Assembly (NCBI GenBank): GCA_037127255.1 | Contig: JBANSL010000013.1 | Coordinates: 14,280,688 to 14,344,687, forward strand | Length of the DNA: 64,000 bases | Reading direction: 5' to 3' | Origin: Persicaria tinctoria | Taxonomy: Eukaryota; Streptophyta; Magnoliopsida; Caryophyllales; Polygonaceae | In this document: positions 12,212-20,777 of the stretch, one piece after another | How the letters are laid out: the number at the start of each line of letters is the position of its first letter | Position numbering within the stretch: the stretch's first letter is position 1 | The notes under the pieces: generated by a model | Database searches by the model: none | What the model was told of the DNA's origin: nothing | What the model saw: the letters and a program-made list of their open reading frames with translations, nothing else | Position numbers and translations under genes: made by a program

Positions 12212-12409
12212 TGTTGGGACATTTGTGAATCCCACATCGGAAGTGGGGTCATTGTTTGTTAGGGGAAGTCTTGTTGGGCCCGACCAGAAAGCCCAACATA
12301 TAAGCCGGACCGGGGCACCATCCCAAAGCCAATTGGCTTTGGGATGGTGCCCCGGTCCGGCTTATATGTTGGGCTCTCTGGTCGGGCCCAACAAGACTTC
12401 CCCCTAACA
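12212..12409 (+). repeat. TRIM LTR A (with internal foldback)
   Basis: Starts TGTTGGGACATTTGTG and ends CTTCCCCCTAACA. It is longer than LTRs B and D (163-164 bp) because its 5' half was replaced by an inverted copy of its 3' half. Followed by the primer site at 12413. Confidence 0.88.
12258..12408. repeat. Near-perfect 151-bp palindrome
   Basis: Arms of about 75 bp centred on AGCCAATTGGCT at 12327-12338. The only differences I see are one extra G near the outer end and a TTT/TCT difference. A transcript of either strand would fold into a long hairpin. Confidence 0.93.
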
Positions 12410-12569
12410 AACTGGTATCAGAGCCGGGTTCGGCGGGTGGGCCGGTTGCACCGATGGTTGAGATGGACTCCACATCTGAATCGATGACGGGTTAGTCGAA
12501 CCCGTTGCGTGGAGGTCTCAATTCCAACCGGGCTAGACTTATGATGGATTCACAAGTGAGAGGGGGATT

Positions 12570-12732
12570 TGTTGGGACATTTGTGAATCCCACATCGAAA
12601 GTGGGGTGATTCTGAACCCAGCATATAAGCAGGTGGGCTACTCCACCTAACGCCAATTGGTTTTGGGATGGTGCCCCGGTCCGGCTTATATGTTGGGCTT
12701 TCTGGTTGGGCCCAACAAGACTTCCCCTAACA
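12570..12732 (+). repeat. TRIM LTR B
   Basis: 163 bp, TGTTGGGACATTTG to CTTCCCCTAACA. Serves as the 3' LTR of the first TRIM unit and, by position, as the 5' LTR of the following copia interior. The primer site TGGTATCAGAGCC follows at 12736. Confidence 0.88.
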
Positions 12733-12830
12733 AACTGGTATCAGAGCCGGGTTCGACGGGTGGGCCGGTTGCACCAAAGATTGAGCCCAACAACCAAAGA
12801 TTGAGCTTTGGTTGTTGATTTTCGCCGAGA

Positions 12831-15800
12831 ATGATGTCTGGTTCTGTGTTGAAGATCGACAAATTTACTGGAAGAAATTCTTTCAGTCTGTGGCAGATCA
12901 AGATGCGGGCTTTGCTGAAACAGCAAGGCTTATGGACACCGTTGGCCACCGACAAGAAGGGGGCAGATACAACCACCGCTGAGTACGGCATTCGACGATT
13001 ATGTTGTGTCTCGCAGACGATGTCATAACAGAAGTTGCTGATCAGGAAACCGCAAGCAAGTTGTGGCTAAAGTTGGAGTTTTTGTACATGACAAAGTCTC
13101 TGACGAACAAGTTGCTTCTGAAACAACGGTTGTTCGGGCTGCATATGCAGGAAGGTACACAACTCAGAGATCATCTTGATCAACTTAACACTTTATTACT
13201 TGAATTGCGTAATATTGATGTTAAGGTGGAGGACGAAGATGCTGCCCTAATTCTGCTGGTATCCCTTCCCCCCACATACGAGAACTTCGTTCAGTCGTTC
13301 GTCGTTGGGAAGGACACCATCACGTTGGAAGAGGTTAGATCGTCGCTTCACAGCAAAGAGTTGCGTCTGAAGGCAACCGCGTCGGTTACAGACAATCAGG
13401 CTTCCGGGCTTGTGGCAAACGGAGGCAAATCTGATGGTAGAAAGGGCAATAAGAAGAAGCATCGGCAAGATCGCAAATCAGGCCCTAAACCAAACGATGT
13501 CTGTAACTACTGCAAGGAGAAAGGTCATTGGAAGAATGACTGTCCGAAGAAGAAGAAGCAAGAGGAGGAGAAATCTGGGTCTGCAGCAGTAGCTGATCGT
13601 GGCAATACTTCTGAGGAGGATATTATTCTGTTAGCTGATGATCACACACACCGGGCTGATGTGTGGTATCTTGACTCTGGGGCATCCTATCACATATGTC
13701 CTAAAAGGGAGTTGTTTGCAACATATAGCCGTGCTGATGGGGGCAATGTATCCATGGGGAATGATGCTCTCTGCAAGGTTGTTGGGACTGGCTCAGTTAG
13801 GTTTCGGACAGATGATGGGAAATTTCGCACATTGGAGGATGTCAAGCACGTGCCATCCATGACGAAGAATCTGATATCCCTAACAGTGTTAGACGACAAG
13901 GGGCTTAGGTACACAGGTTATGGGGGAAAGTTGCGTGTGTTCAGAGGCTCTGATGTGGTTCTGCAAGGAGTCAAGCGGGGAAAGGGAACTTTGTACACCC
14001 TACAAGGTTCCTCAGTTACATGTGCTGCAACGGCTGTTTCTGCTAGGGTTCAGGAAGCTGATCTGACCAGACTTTGGCATATGAGGTTGGCTCATATGAG
14101 TGAAAGGGGGATGCAAATTCTCTCGAAAGCAGATCTTATGGGAGGCCATAAGGCTCAGAGCCTTGAGTTTTGTGAACATTGTGTGTTTGGGAAATTACAT
14201 CGCAGCAAATTTCCTAAAGTAGTTCATCAGACAAAGGGCACGCTGGATTACATCCATTCAGACTGTTGGGGTCCTTCACGTGTTCAGTCATTGGGCACAG
14301 GTATTTTTTGTCTCTTATTGATGATTACTCTAGGATGACTTGGGTATTCATGATGAGGCATAAAAGTGAGGCATTCAGTAAGTTCAGGGAGTGGAAGACT
14401 CTAGTAGAGAATCAGACTGGAAAGAAGGTCAAGAGGCTGCGAACTGATAATGGTCTGGAATTCTGTTCATCTGAGTTTGATTGGTTCTGCAGAGATGAGG
14501 GCATTGCTCGGCATCATACAGTCAGATACACACCACAGCAGAATGGTGTAGCAGAACGAATGAATCAGACTCTTCTGGCGAAAGCAAGGTGCATGCTTTC
14601 CAATTCAGGCCTTGAAAGGCGATTCTGGGCAGAAGCAGTTTCAACGGCTTTCTATCTCGTGAATCGGAGCCCACACACAGGTATCGACTGCAAAACACCT
14701 TATGAGGTGTGGACTGGAAAGGCTGCTGATTACTCTAATCTGAGGGTTTTTGGGTGCATTGCTTATTATCATGTTGATGAGGGTAAGCTAGAGCCAAGAG
14801 CTAAGAAGGGAGTCTTCATGGGCTATGGTACTGGTGTGAAAGGGTACAGGATCTGGTCTGACAGCAAGATTATACCTAGCAGAAGTGTAGTCTTTGATGA
14901 GAGTTCTTTGCTGAATTCTAGGAAGAAGACCAGTGATGAAGTTGAGAAAGAGGCTGTTGCTGAGGAGGTGGAGTTGGACTTCACTTCATCTGAGAGTCAG
15001 GTACCTGATTTGGTCACAAACCAACCATGTACTATTGAGTCGGACACTGCTGAGACAGAGGCTATACCACTAGACACATGAGCAGGTGGAGCGACACATC
15101 GCAGTATTGCTCTAGATCGGCCAAGAAGGGCTGACATCAGACCTCCTGCGAGATATAGGTCTGATGAGTTGGTGGGATATGCCTTGCAGGTGGCCGAGGA
15201 GGTGGAGGATGATGCTCCGTCCACCTACAAGGCTGCTATTTCTGGAGAGGAGTCAGCACAGTGGCTTGCAGCAATGGGAGAAGAGACGGAGTCTCTTCAG
15301 AAGAATCAGACTTGGGAGCTTGTCAAATTGCCTGCTGATAGGAAGGTGATTACTTGCAAATGGGTCTTCAGGAAGAAGGAAGGACTATCAGCTGCTGAGG
15401 GTATTAAGTACAAAGCACGAGTAGTTGCAAGAGGATTCAATCAGCGAGAGGGGGTAGACTACAATGAGATTTTCTCACCAGTGGTCAGACATACTTCTAT
15501 GAGGGTGCTACTAGCAATGGTTGCACATCAGGATTTGGAGCTTGAGCAACTAGATGTGAAGACAGCTTTCCTACATGGAGAGTTGGAGGAGGAAATATAC
15601 ATGTCTCATCCGGATGGTTTTCAGGTTCCTGGAAAAGAGAACCATGTTTGCAGACTGAAGAAGTCTTTGTATGGGCTGAAACAGTCACCAAGGCAGTGGT
15701 ATAAGTGATTTGATAGCTATATGGTCCAGCTGGGATACAACAGGAGTTCATATGATTGCTATGTTTACCACAACAGTCTGGATGATGGTTCGCGTATTTA

Positions 15801-16767
15801 CTTAGTATTGTACGTGGATGATATGTTGATTGCTGCTCAGAACAAGTCAGATATCCAGAAGCTGAAGGATTGTCTCAGTGCAGAGTTTAATATGAAAGAT
15901 TTGGGTGCTGCTCGAAAGATTTTGGGAGTAGAGATCTATAGAGACAGGAAGCAGAGAAAACTCTTCTTATCTCAAGGAGGGTACATCAAGAAGATATTGA
16001 GCAGATTTGGAATGTCTTCGGCTAAGTCTATAGATACTCCAATGGCGTCTAACAACAAGCTGGGAATGTACACACTTCAGACTGACGAGGAGAAGGAGTA
16101 CATGTCTAAGGTCCCTTATGCCAGCGCAGTGGGGAGTTTGATGTATGATATGGTCTGCACTCGACCAGATCTAGCATTTGCTGTTAGTGTGGTAAGCCGC
16201 TTTATGGTTTAGCCTGGGAAGGAACACTGGCAAGCTGTGAAGAGGATCTTCAGGTATCTCAGAGGCACTACTGATGTTGGTTTGTGCTATGGGAATGATA
16301 CAGAGTGCTTGGTTGCTGGGTTTTCAGACTCTGATTATGCCGGCGATGTGGACAGTAGGAGATCGATGACTGGCTATGTTTTCACTCTTGGGAGTTCTGT
16401 GGTGAGTTGGAAAGCAACTCTACAACCTACAGTCACTTTGTCTACCATAGAGGCAGAGTACATGGCGTTGACAGAAGCTGCTAAGGAGGGAATCTGGCTA
16501 AAAGGCTTGGTCAATGATCTAAGCCTACATCAGGATCAGGCTTTAGTGTATTGCGACAGCTTGAGTGCAATATGCTTAACCAAGGATCAAGTTCATCATG
16601 AGAAGACGAAGCACATTGATGTCAGGTACCATTTTCTGAGGAATGAGAAGAGAATCAAGGTGAAGAAGGTGGGAACTGCTGATAATCCCGCTGATATGTT
16701 CACTAAGCCAGTTCCAGAGAGCAAGTTCCAACACTGTTTGGACTTGCTTAATATCACCAGCTTTTGA
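12831..16767 (+). pseudogene. Tnt1/Tork-like copia gag-pol, lightly damaged
   Basis: Gag starts at 12831 or 12834 (MSGSVLKIDKFTGRN). A frameshift near 13000 leads into LTNKLLLKQRLFGLHMQEG. The zinc knuckle CNYCKEKGHWKNDC is at about 13502 and the protease site WYLDSGASYHIC at about 13666. LWHMRLAHMSERGM is at about 14072, integrase RTDNGLEFCSS and YTPQQNGVAERMN at about 14440-14570, RT WVFRKKEG, QLDVKTAFLHGELEEE and YVDDMLIAA at about 15360-15830, and RNase H SDSDYAGD and [14 protein letters not shown] second frameshift lies near 14290. From 14266 to 16767 the frame is continuous except for three stops (15079 TGA, 15706 TGA, 16210 TAG). The wording is closest to the Tork/Tnt1 lineage. Damage is much lighter than in Copia-1 and Copia-3. 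Confidence 0.92.
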
Positions 16768-16884
16768 GTTGCCCTACGGGGCAGTCTGGGTCCTTCTTCA
16801 AGGACCAATCTGAGGCAGAGAACGTCTGGGCACTTTGTCATAGGTGCATCTGTTTATGAGAGGATTCAAGTCAAGGTGGAGATT

Positions 16885-17114
16885 TGTTAATGTGCCTTGA
16901 ACGACTTTTGACCGACGACGCATCGGGCCCCCCGGCGGTGGTCTCGCTGAGTCTCTTCATATACTCATGGAACGCCGACCCCTGTAAACCTAATCTATTT
17001 TTGCTTCCTCTAATAAGAAATATGGTTCTCTGCCCGTGGACGTAGGCAACACATCATTGCTGAACCACGTAAATCTCTGTGTTGTTCTTCGCTATTATCG
17101 TTCTCGTTATAACA
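16885..17114 (+). repeat. Copia LTR of the Tork-like unit
   Basis: Follows the purine tract AAGGTGGAGATT (about 16873). Starts TGTTAATGTGCC, ends CGTTATAACA, 230 bp. It is unlike the TRIM LTRs, yet it is followed by the same AACTGGTATCAGAGCC primer region and TRIM interior. There is no matching 5' copy upstream of the gag. Confidence 0.85.
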
Positions 17115-17332
17115 AACTGGTATCAGAGCCGGGTTCGGCGGGTGGGCCGGTTGCACCGATGGTTGAGATGGACTCCACATCTGAATCGATGACGGGTTAG
17201 TCGAACCCGTTGCGTGGAGGTCCCAATTCCAACCGGGCTAGACTTGTGATGGATTCACAAGTGAGAGGGGGATTTGTTGGGACATTTGTGAATCCCACAT
17301 CGGAAGTGGGGTGATTCTGAACCCAACATATA

Positions 17333-18603
17333 TGGCGTGTTTGGCTGGGGATGGGAGTGGGTGGAAGGGGATGGGGGTGGGCATTGGGTTTTGTGCCCGC
17401 ATGTTTGGCAACGGGATGGAGGTAGATGGGAGGGGATGGAGATGGGAATGGAACACCAAAAAACGGAATGGGAATGGAACCCAAAAAAAGGAGGATTGAG
17501 GGGATGGAGATGGAAATGTCCCAAATTTACCCCCATCATCTTCAACCTTCCTCCCTCTCTCCTCCCCTACCGCCACCACCAACCCTCACCTAAAGTCCTC
17601 CTCCTCCGAAGCCCTTGCCGGCCACCTACTCCTCCATCCCAATCCCCTAAAACCCACCCCTCACCCACCGCCTTTTACCAGTTCATAAATGGACCAGGTG
17701 TTCCGCCACCATCACCGGGCAGCGGCCGCGACGGAGAACGACTCCGACACCAAGAAAAACTCCGACCCCCACAACGCTATGTGCACCGTCCTCCTAGTGG
17801 TCTCCGCCCTGATCGCCATCGTAACCTTCCAGGCAGGGGTCAGCCCTCCCGGCGGCGTTTGGCATGATGGCATCAACGCCGGAAATGCCATCTACGCCTC
17901 TTGCAAGAAGCCGTTCTACGTCTTGTATTCGACACGCTCGCCCTCTCCTGCTCCATCTCCGTCATCCTAAGCCTGACCTTCATGTTCCCGTTCTCCGTCG
18001 AGATCTGGATCGCTACTGTCTCCATAATTATCACCTACGGATCCTCCATCTTCGCCATCACTCCTCACAACGGCGACTACATGTTCCGTTACCTGCTTTT
18101 CATCGAGGCGTTCCCGCTCGTCGCTAGGCTTGTCCTCGAGATATGCAGGTACATCAAGCGCAAATACTTCCCCGATTGGAGCTTTCTGCAACGGTTGAGA
18201 TCCGTCAAAAGAGCAATTAGTGATTGGATTCCATCAAATTGATGGTTAATTAGGCGATTAATCAGGTTTAAATATGTCTTTTAAGAGGATGTGGCTATGG
18301 CGGATGGAGTGCCGGAGGTGTTGAGGAACTCTGTGATTCTGCAGACGTTCGGAGTGGAGTACGAAGATGAAGAAATCACTTTTAGGGTTTGGGGCATTTT
18401 CATCATCTTACGTGGGTTAGTGGGGGCAATTTGGACTTTATTCACTTCTCCATCCTCCTAACAATCAAAATACAACCAAACACAAATGGGATTAAACTGA
18501 CTTCAAAACTCCACCCCGTCCACCCCGAGATTCCATCTCCACCCCTTCCACCCCCAAAAATCCATCCCCATCCACCTACCCCATCCCGTTGCCATACACG
18601 CCC
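17333..18603. mobile_element. Harbinger-like TIR element carrying a host gene piece
   Basis: Left end TGGCGTGTTTGGC..GGGGATGGG and right end, reversed, GGGCGTGTATGGC..GGGATGGGG form inverted repeats. The target site ATA is duplicated (17330-17332 and 18604-18606), confirmed by the intact sister LTR B. A 3-bp duplication with a GGGCGTGTTTGG-like end fits PIF/Harbinger, though the usual target is TTA/TAA. G-rich subterminal zones (about 17340-17510) are mirrored by C-rich ones (about 18510-18600). No transposase is present. The centre carries a PGG-domain fragment. Confidence 0.75.
17689..18242 (+). pseudogene. PGG-domain gene fragment (captured host sequence)
   Basis: The first frame (17689 to about 17925) reads LLVVSALIAIVTFQAGVSPP followed by GGVW and KPFYVL. 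After a one-base shift it continues at about 17926-18242 with VFDTLALSCSISVILSL, then further hydrophobic stretches and a basic tail ending in SDWIPSN. This is the membrane-spanning PGG domain found at the C-terminus of plant ankyrin-repeat membrane proteins. The ankyrin repeats are missing, and what precedes the domain is a short polar stretch. Its GC content and codon quality differ from the surrounding TIR sequence. Most likely it is a transposon-captured exon and not a functional gene. Confidence 0.82.
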
Positions 18604-18871
18604 ATAAGCAGGTGGGCTACTCCACCTAACGCCAATTGGTTTTGGGATGGTGCCCCGGTCCGGCTTATATGTTGGGCTTTCTGGTCGGGCCCAACAAGAC
18701 TTCCCCTAACAAACTAGTATCAGAGCCGGGTTCGACGGGTGGTCCGGTTGCACCAAAGATTGAGATGGACTCCACATCTGAATCGATGACGGGTTAGTCG
18801 AACCCGTTGCGTGGAGGTCTCAATTCCAACCGGGCTGGAATTGTGATGGATTCGCAAGTGAGAGGGGGATT

Positions 18872-19035
18872 TGTTGGGACACTTGTGAATCCCACAATGG
18901 AAGTGGGAAGATTCTGAACCCAACATATAAGTGGATGAGCTACTCCACCTAATGCCAATTGGTTTTGGGATGGTGCCCCAGTTCGGCTTATATGTTGGGC
19001 TCTCTGGTCGGGCCCAACAAGACTTCCCCCTAACA
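18872..19035 (+). repeat. TRIM LTR D
   Basis: 164 bp, TGTTGGGACACTTGTG to CTTCCCCCTAACA. Shares the CCCCC and GGGCTCTCTGG variants with LTR A and is followed by the target duplication CAAAC. Confidence 0.88.
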
Positions 19036-19040
19036 CAAAC

Positions 19041-19840
19041 TCAGCAAATCACAAAGCTATAACAAACTCAGCAGCAATCAACAAACTCAGCAAACCACAA
19101 AGCTATCAAATTATGCAGATTGACAAAAATTTATAGCAACAAGCCAACAAATTTACCAAAGCAGATTCGTAGCCAACAAAGCTATCAGATTCGTAGCCAA
19201 CAAAGCTACCAGACTCATCAATCACGAAAACACATCAACAAATTTATAGAAAAAAAGGCGGAAAAACATCCAGAAAAAGAAAACAGATGAGAGGAAGCAC
19301 TCACCGGTGGTGACTGGTGAAGGTTGCGTCGGAGAAATGGAAACACAGGGGATGGGAGGAGAAAGAGCTGCTCATCGGTTTGGGCTGCAGATTGAAGAAC
19401 AAAAACGAAATCAGATATGCAAAATCGAAAATCAACATCGAAGCACAAAATCAAATGAAGAACAATCGGAGACTCGGAGAGAGGTTGCCCCGAGCTGCAG
19501 CGAGGGCGTTGTTTAGCACCGATGGAGTCGAAAATCAGATCTGAAAATAATCTTAACTTACCAAGTACTAAGGGGCAAGGGCGTTGTTTAGCACCGAGCA
19601 GCAGCGAATAGGGCGCACCACCGGACAGAGTCTGCACCGCCGGAGAGAGGCCACACCTTCGGCGAGAATAGGGCGCCTGACTGGCCGACAGACGATGGTT
19701 GACGGCTTGAGGGTGAATGAGAGGTTACGCAGCAGCCATGGATTTAGGGTTTCATGTTTGACGACTTGGGGGATGACGGGTGACGGGGTGAGTGAAACAC
19801 ACATACTGATTTTGAGGGCTAAAATTTTGTCAATTCAAGT
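19041..19840. other. Right interior of hAT-1, no gene recognised
   Basis: AACAAACTCAGCAAA-type short repeats at 19040-19220, then a GC-richer part. The words GGGCGTTGTTTAGCACCGA occur twice there (19503 and 19580). No open frame here resembles a transposase or a host protein. Confidence 0.55.
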
Positions 19841-20085
19841 GGGGTACGAGCTGACGAGCTACTCAAGCTCAGATATAGGCTTGAACTCGGCTCATGTAAA
19901 ATTCGAGCAATCTCGAGTCGAGTTTTTACCGAGCCGAGCTACTCGGCTCACGTATCAGGCCTAGCCTACGGTTCTGCTTTTTGTGGGGCTTGACTTCGTT
20001 TGTCTTCTTCGTCTTTATCCTTTTTGGTTTAGGTTTGCTTTGTTTTGTATGTCCTCTTCGTCCCCATCCTTGTCATACGTATTAG

Positions 20086-20477
20086 TAGGGCTGTTATTCG
20101 AGCCGAACGAGCCGAGAATTGCTTGTTCATATTCAGTTCATTTAGAATATGAACGGGCTCGAGCCGAGCCTAAATTTTGACCCGAGCTTAAAAATGTGTT
20201 CATATTCGGCTCGTTTAGAAAATGAGCGAGCTCGATCCGAGCTTTTTTCGAGCTTTAGGCAATTTTACTTGCTCATTATACAGTAACTTAAAGAAAAATT
20301 TAGAAATTCCATTAAATTCGAGCTATTCGAGTTTAATTCGAACGAGCCGAACTTTGGACCGAGCTTAAAAATGTGCTCATACTCGGCTCGTTTAGAAAAT
20401 GAACGAGCTCAAGCTCAATTTTGTATCGAGCGAGTACGAGTCGAATTCAAGCTACTCGTGTTCACATAACAGGTCTA
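20086..20477. mobile_element. hAT MITE in the PARP2 upstream region
   Basis: 392 bp with imperfect inverted ends (TAGGGCTGTTATT and TAGACCTGTTATG) and a perfect 8-bp duplication CGTATTAG (20078-20085 and 20478-20485). Two internal copies of CGAGCTTAAAAATGTG..CGGCTCGTTTAGAAAATGA (about 20183 and 20360) plus CGAGCC words are subterminal repeats. Non-coding. It lies about 300 bp upstream of the PARP2 start codon. Confidence 0.88.
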
Positions 20478-20545
20478 CGTATTAGTTACTCAGTATTTTA
20501 TAAATCAAAATTCGATATATACCAAAAGAAAATGGCTTAAGGAAA

Positions 20546-20594
20546 TGGGCTGGCCCAAACTCGCCCCATAGATCAAGCCTAATTGTACAGCCCA
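20546..20594 (+). promoter_or_regulatory. Site II-type promoter motifs (TGGGCT/GGCCCA/AGCCCA)
   Basis: Three GCCCA-core motifs: TGGGCT at 20546, GGCCCA at 20552 and AGCCCA at 20589. Clusters of these TCP-binding sites are known in promoters of plant replication, repair and growth genes, which suits PARP2. A pyrimidine-rich leader (about 20735-20765) follows. Confidence 0.5.
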
Positions 20595-20777
20595 CAAAAT
20601 GACGGGTCCAAACGTAGAATCGTGCTGAGCACAATTGGAGGAGTCCACTCCAGACCATGGTCGTCGCGTCGTCGGAGAGAGAGGGAGTTCCTTCTCTTGG
20701 AATCTTCTCTCAAGTCTAAACTACAAATTCCCTCCCCCCCTCTCTCTCCCTCCCGTCCATCATCGTGTGTTGAAAAC

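Larger units (their letters stand above)
17275..18711 (+). repeat. TRIM LTR C, split by a Harbinger-like insertion
   Basis: Left piece 17275-17332, right piece 18604-18711. Removing 17333-18603 and one ATA restores an LTR like B. Confidence 0.87.
12212..19035 (+). mobile_element. Composite TRIM-copia array
   Basis: Order: LTR A (12212-12409), TRIM interior (12410-12569), LTR B (12570-12732), 40-bp TRIM leader fused to a copia gag-pol (to 16884), copia LTR (16885-17114), TRIM interior (17115-17274), LTR C (17275-18711, split by a 1.27-kb insertion), TRIM interior (18712-18871), LTR D (18872-19035). A single perfect 5-bp duplication CAAAC (12207-12211 and 19036-19040) bounds the whole. Each interior begins with the tRNA-iMet primer site TGGTATCAGAGCC (TAG for TGG in the last) and ends in a purine tract AGTGAGAGGGGGATT. 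The TRIM unit has no coding capacity. This is one integration site holding chained units, not four independent insertions. Confidence 0.88.
11229..19964. mobile_element. hAT-1: hAT-type element (8.7 kb, heavily nested)
   Basis: Ends are inverted (TAGGCCTGATA on the left, TATCAGGCCTA on the right). They are flanked by a perfect 8-bp duplication CCTACGGT (11221-11228 and 19965-19972), the hallmark length of hAT elements. Both subterminal zones (11245-11480 and 19840-19950) are packed with GAGCTCG/CGAGCCGAG words in both orientations, as expected for transposase-binding subterminal repeats. No hAT transposase is visible, so it is non-autonomous. Most of its length is the composite retrotransposon array at 12212-19035. 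Its own sequence is only about 1.9 kb. Confidence 0.85.

Noticed and set aside
12225..12473. Similar short proteins on both strands
   Set aside because: They arise because the sequence is a palindrome, so both strands read alike.
17197..17582. Proline/histidine-rich - strand frames
   Set aside because: Composition effect of the G-rich TIR zone of the Harbinger-like element.
17333..18603. Classifying the PGG-carrying element as CACTA or hAT
   Set aside because: Ends are not CACTA and the duplication is 3 bp, not 8; Harbinger-like fits better, though not perfectly.
19584..19964. + strand frame of 126 codons at the right end of hAT-1
   Set aside because: It runs into the subterminal CGAGCC repeats and shows no transposase or other motif.
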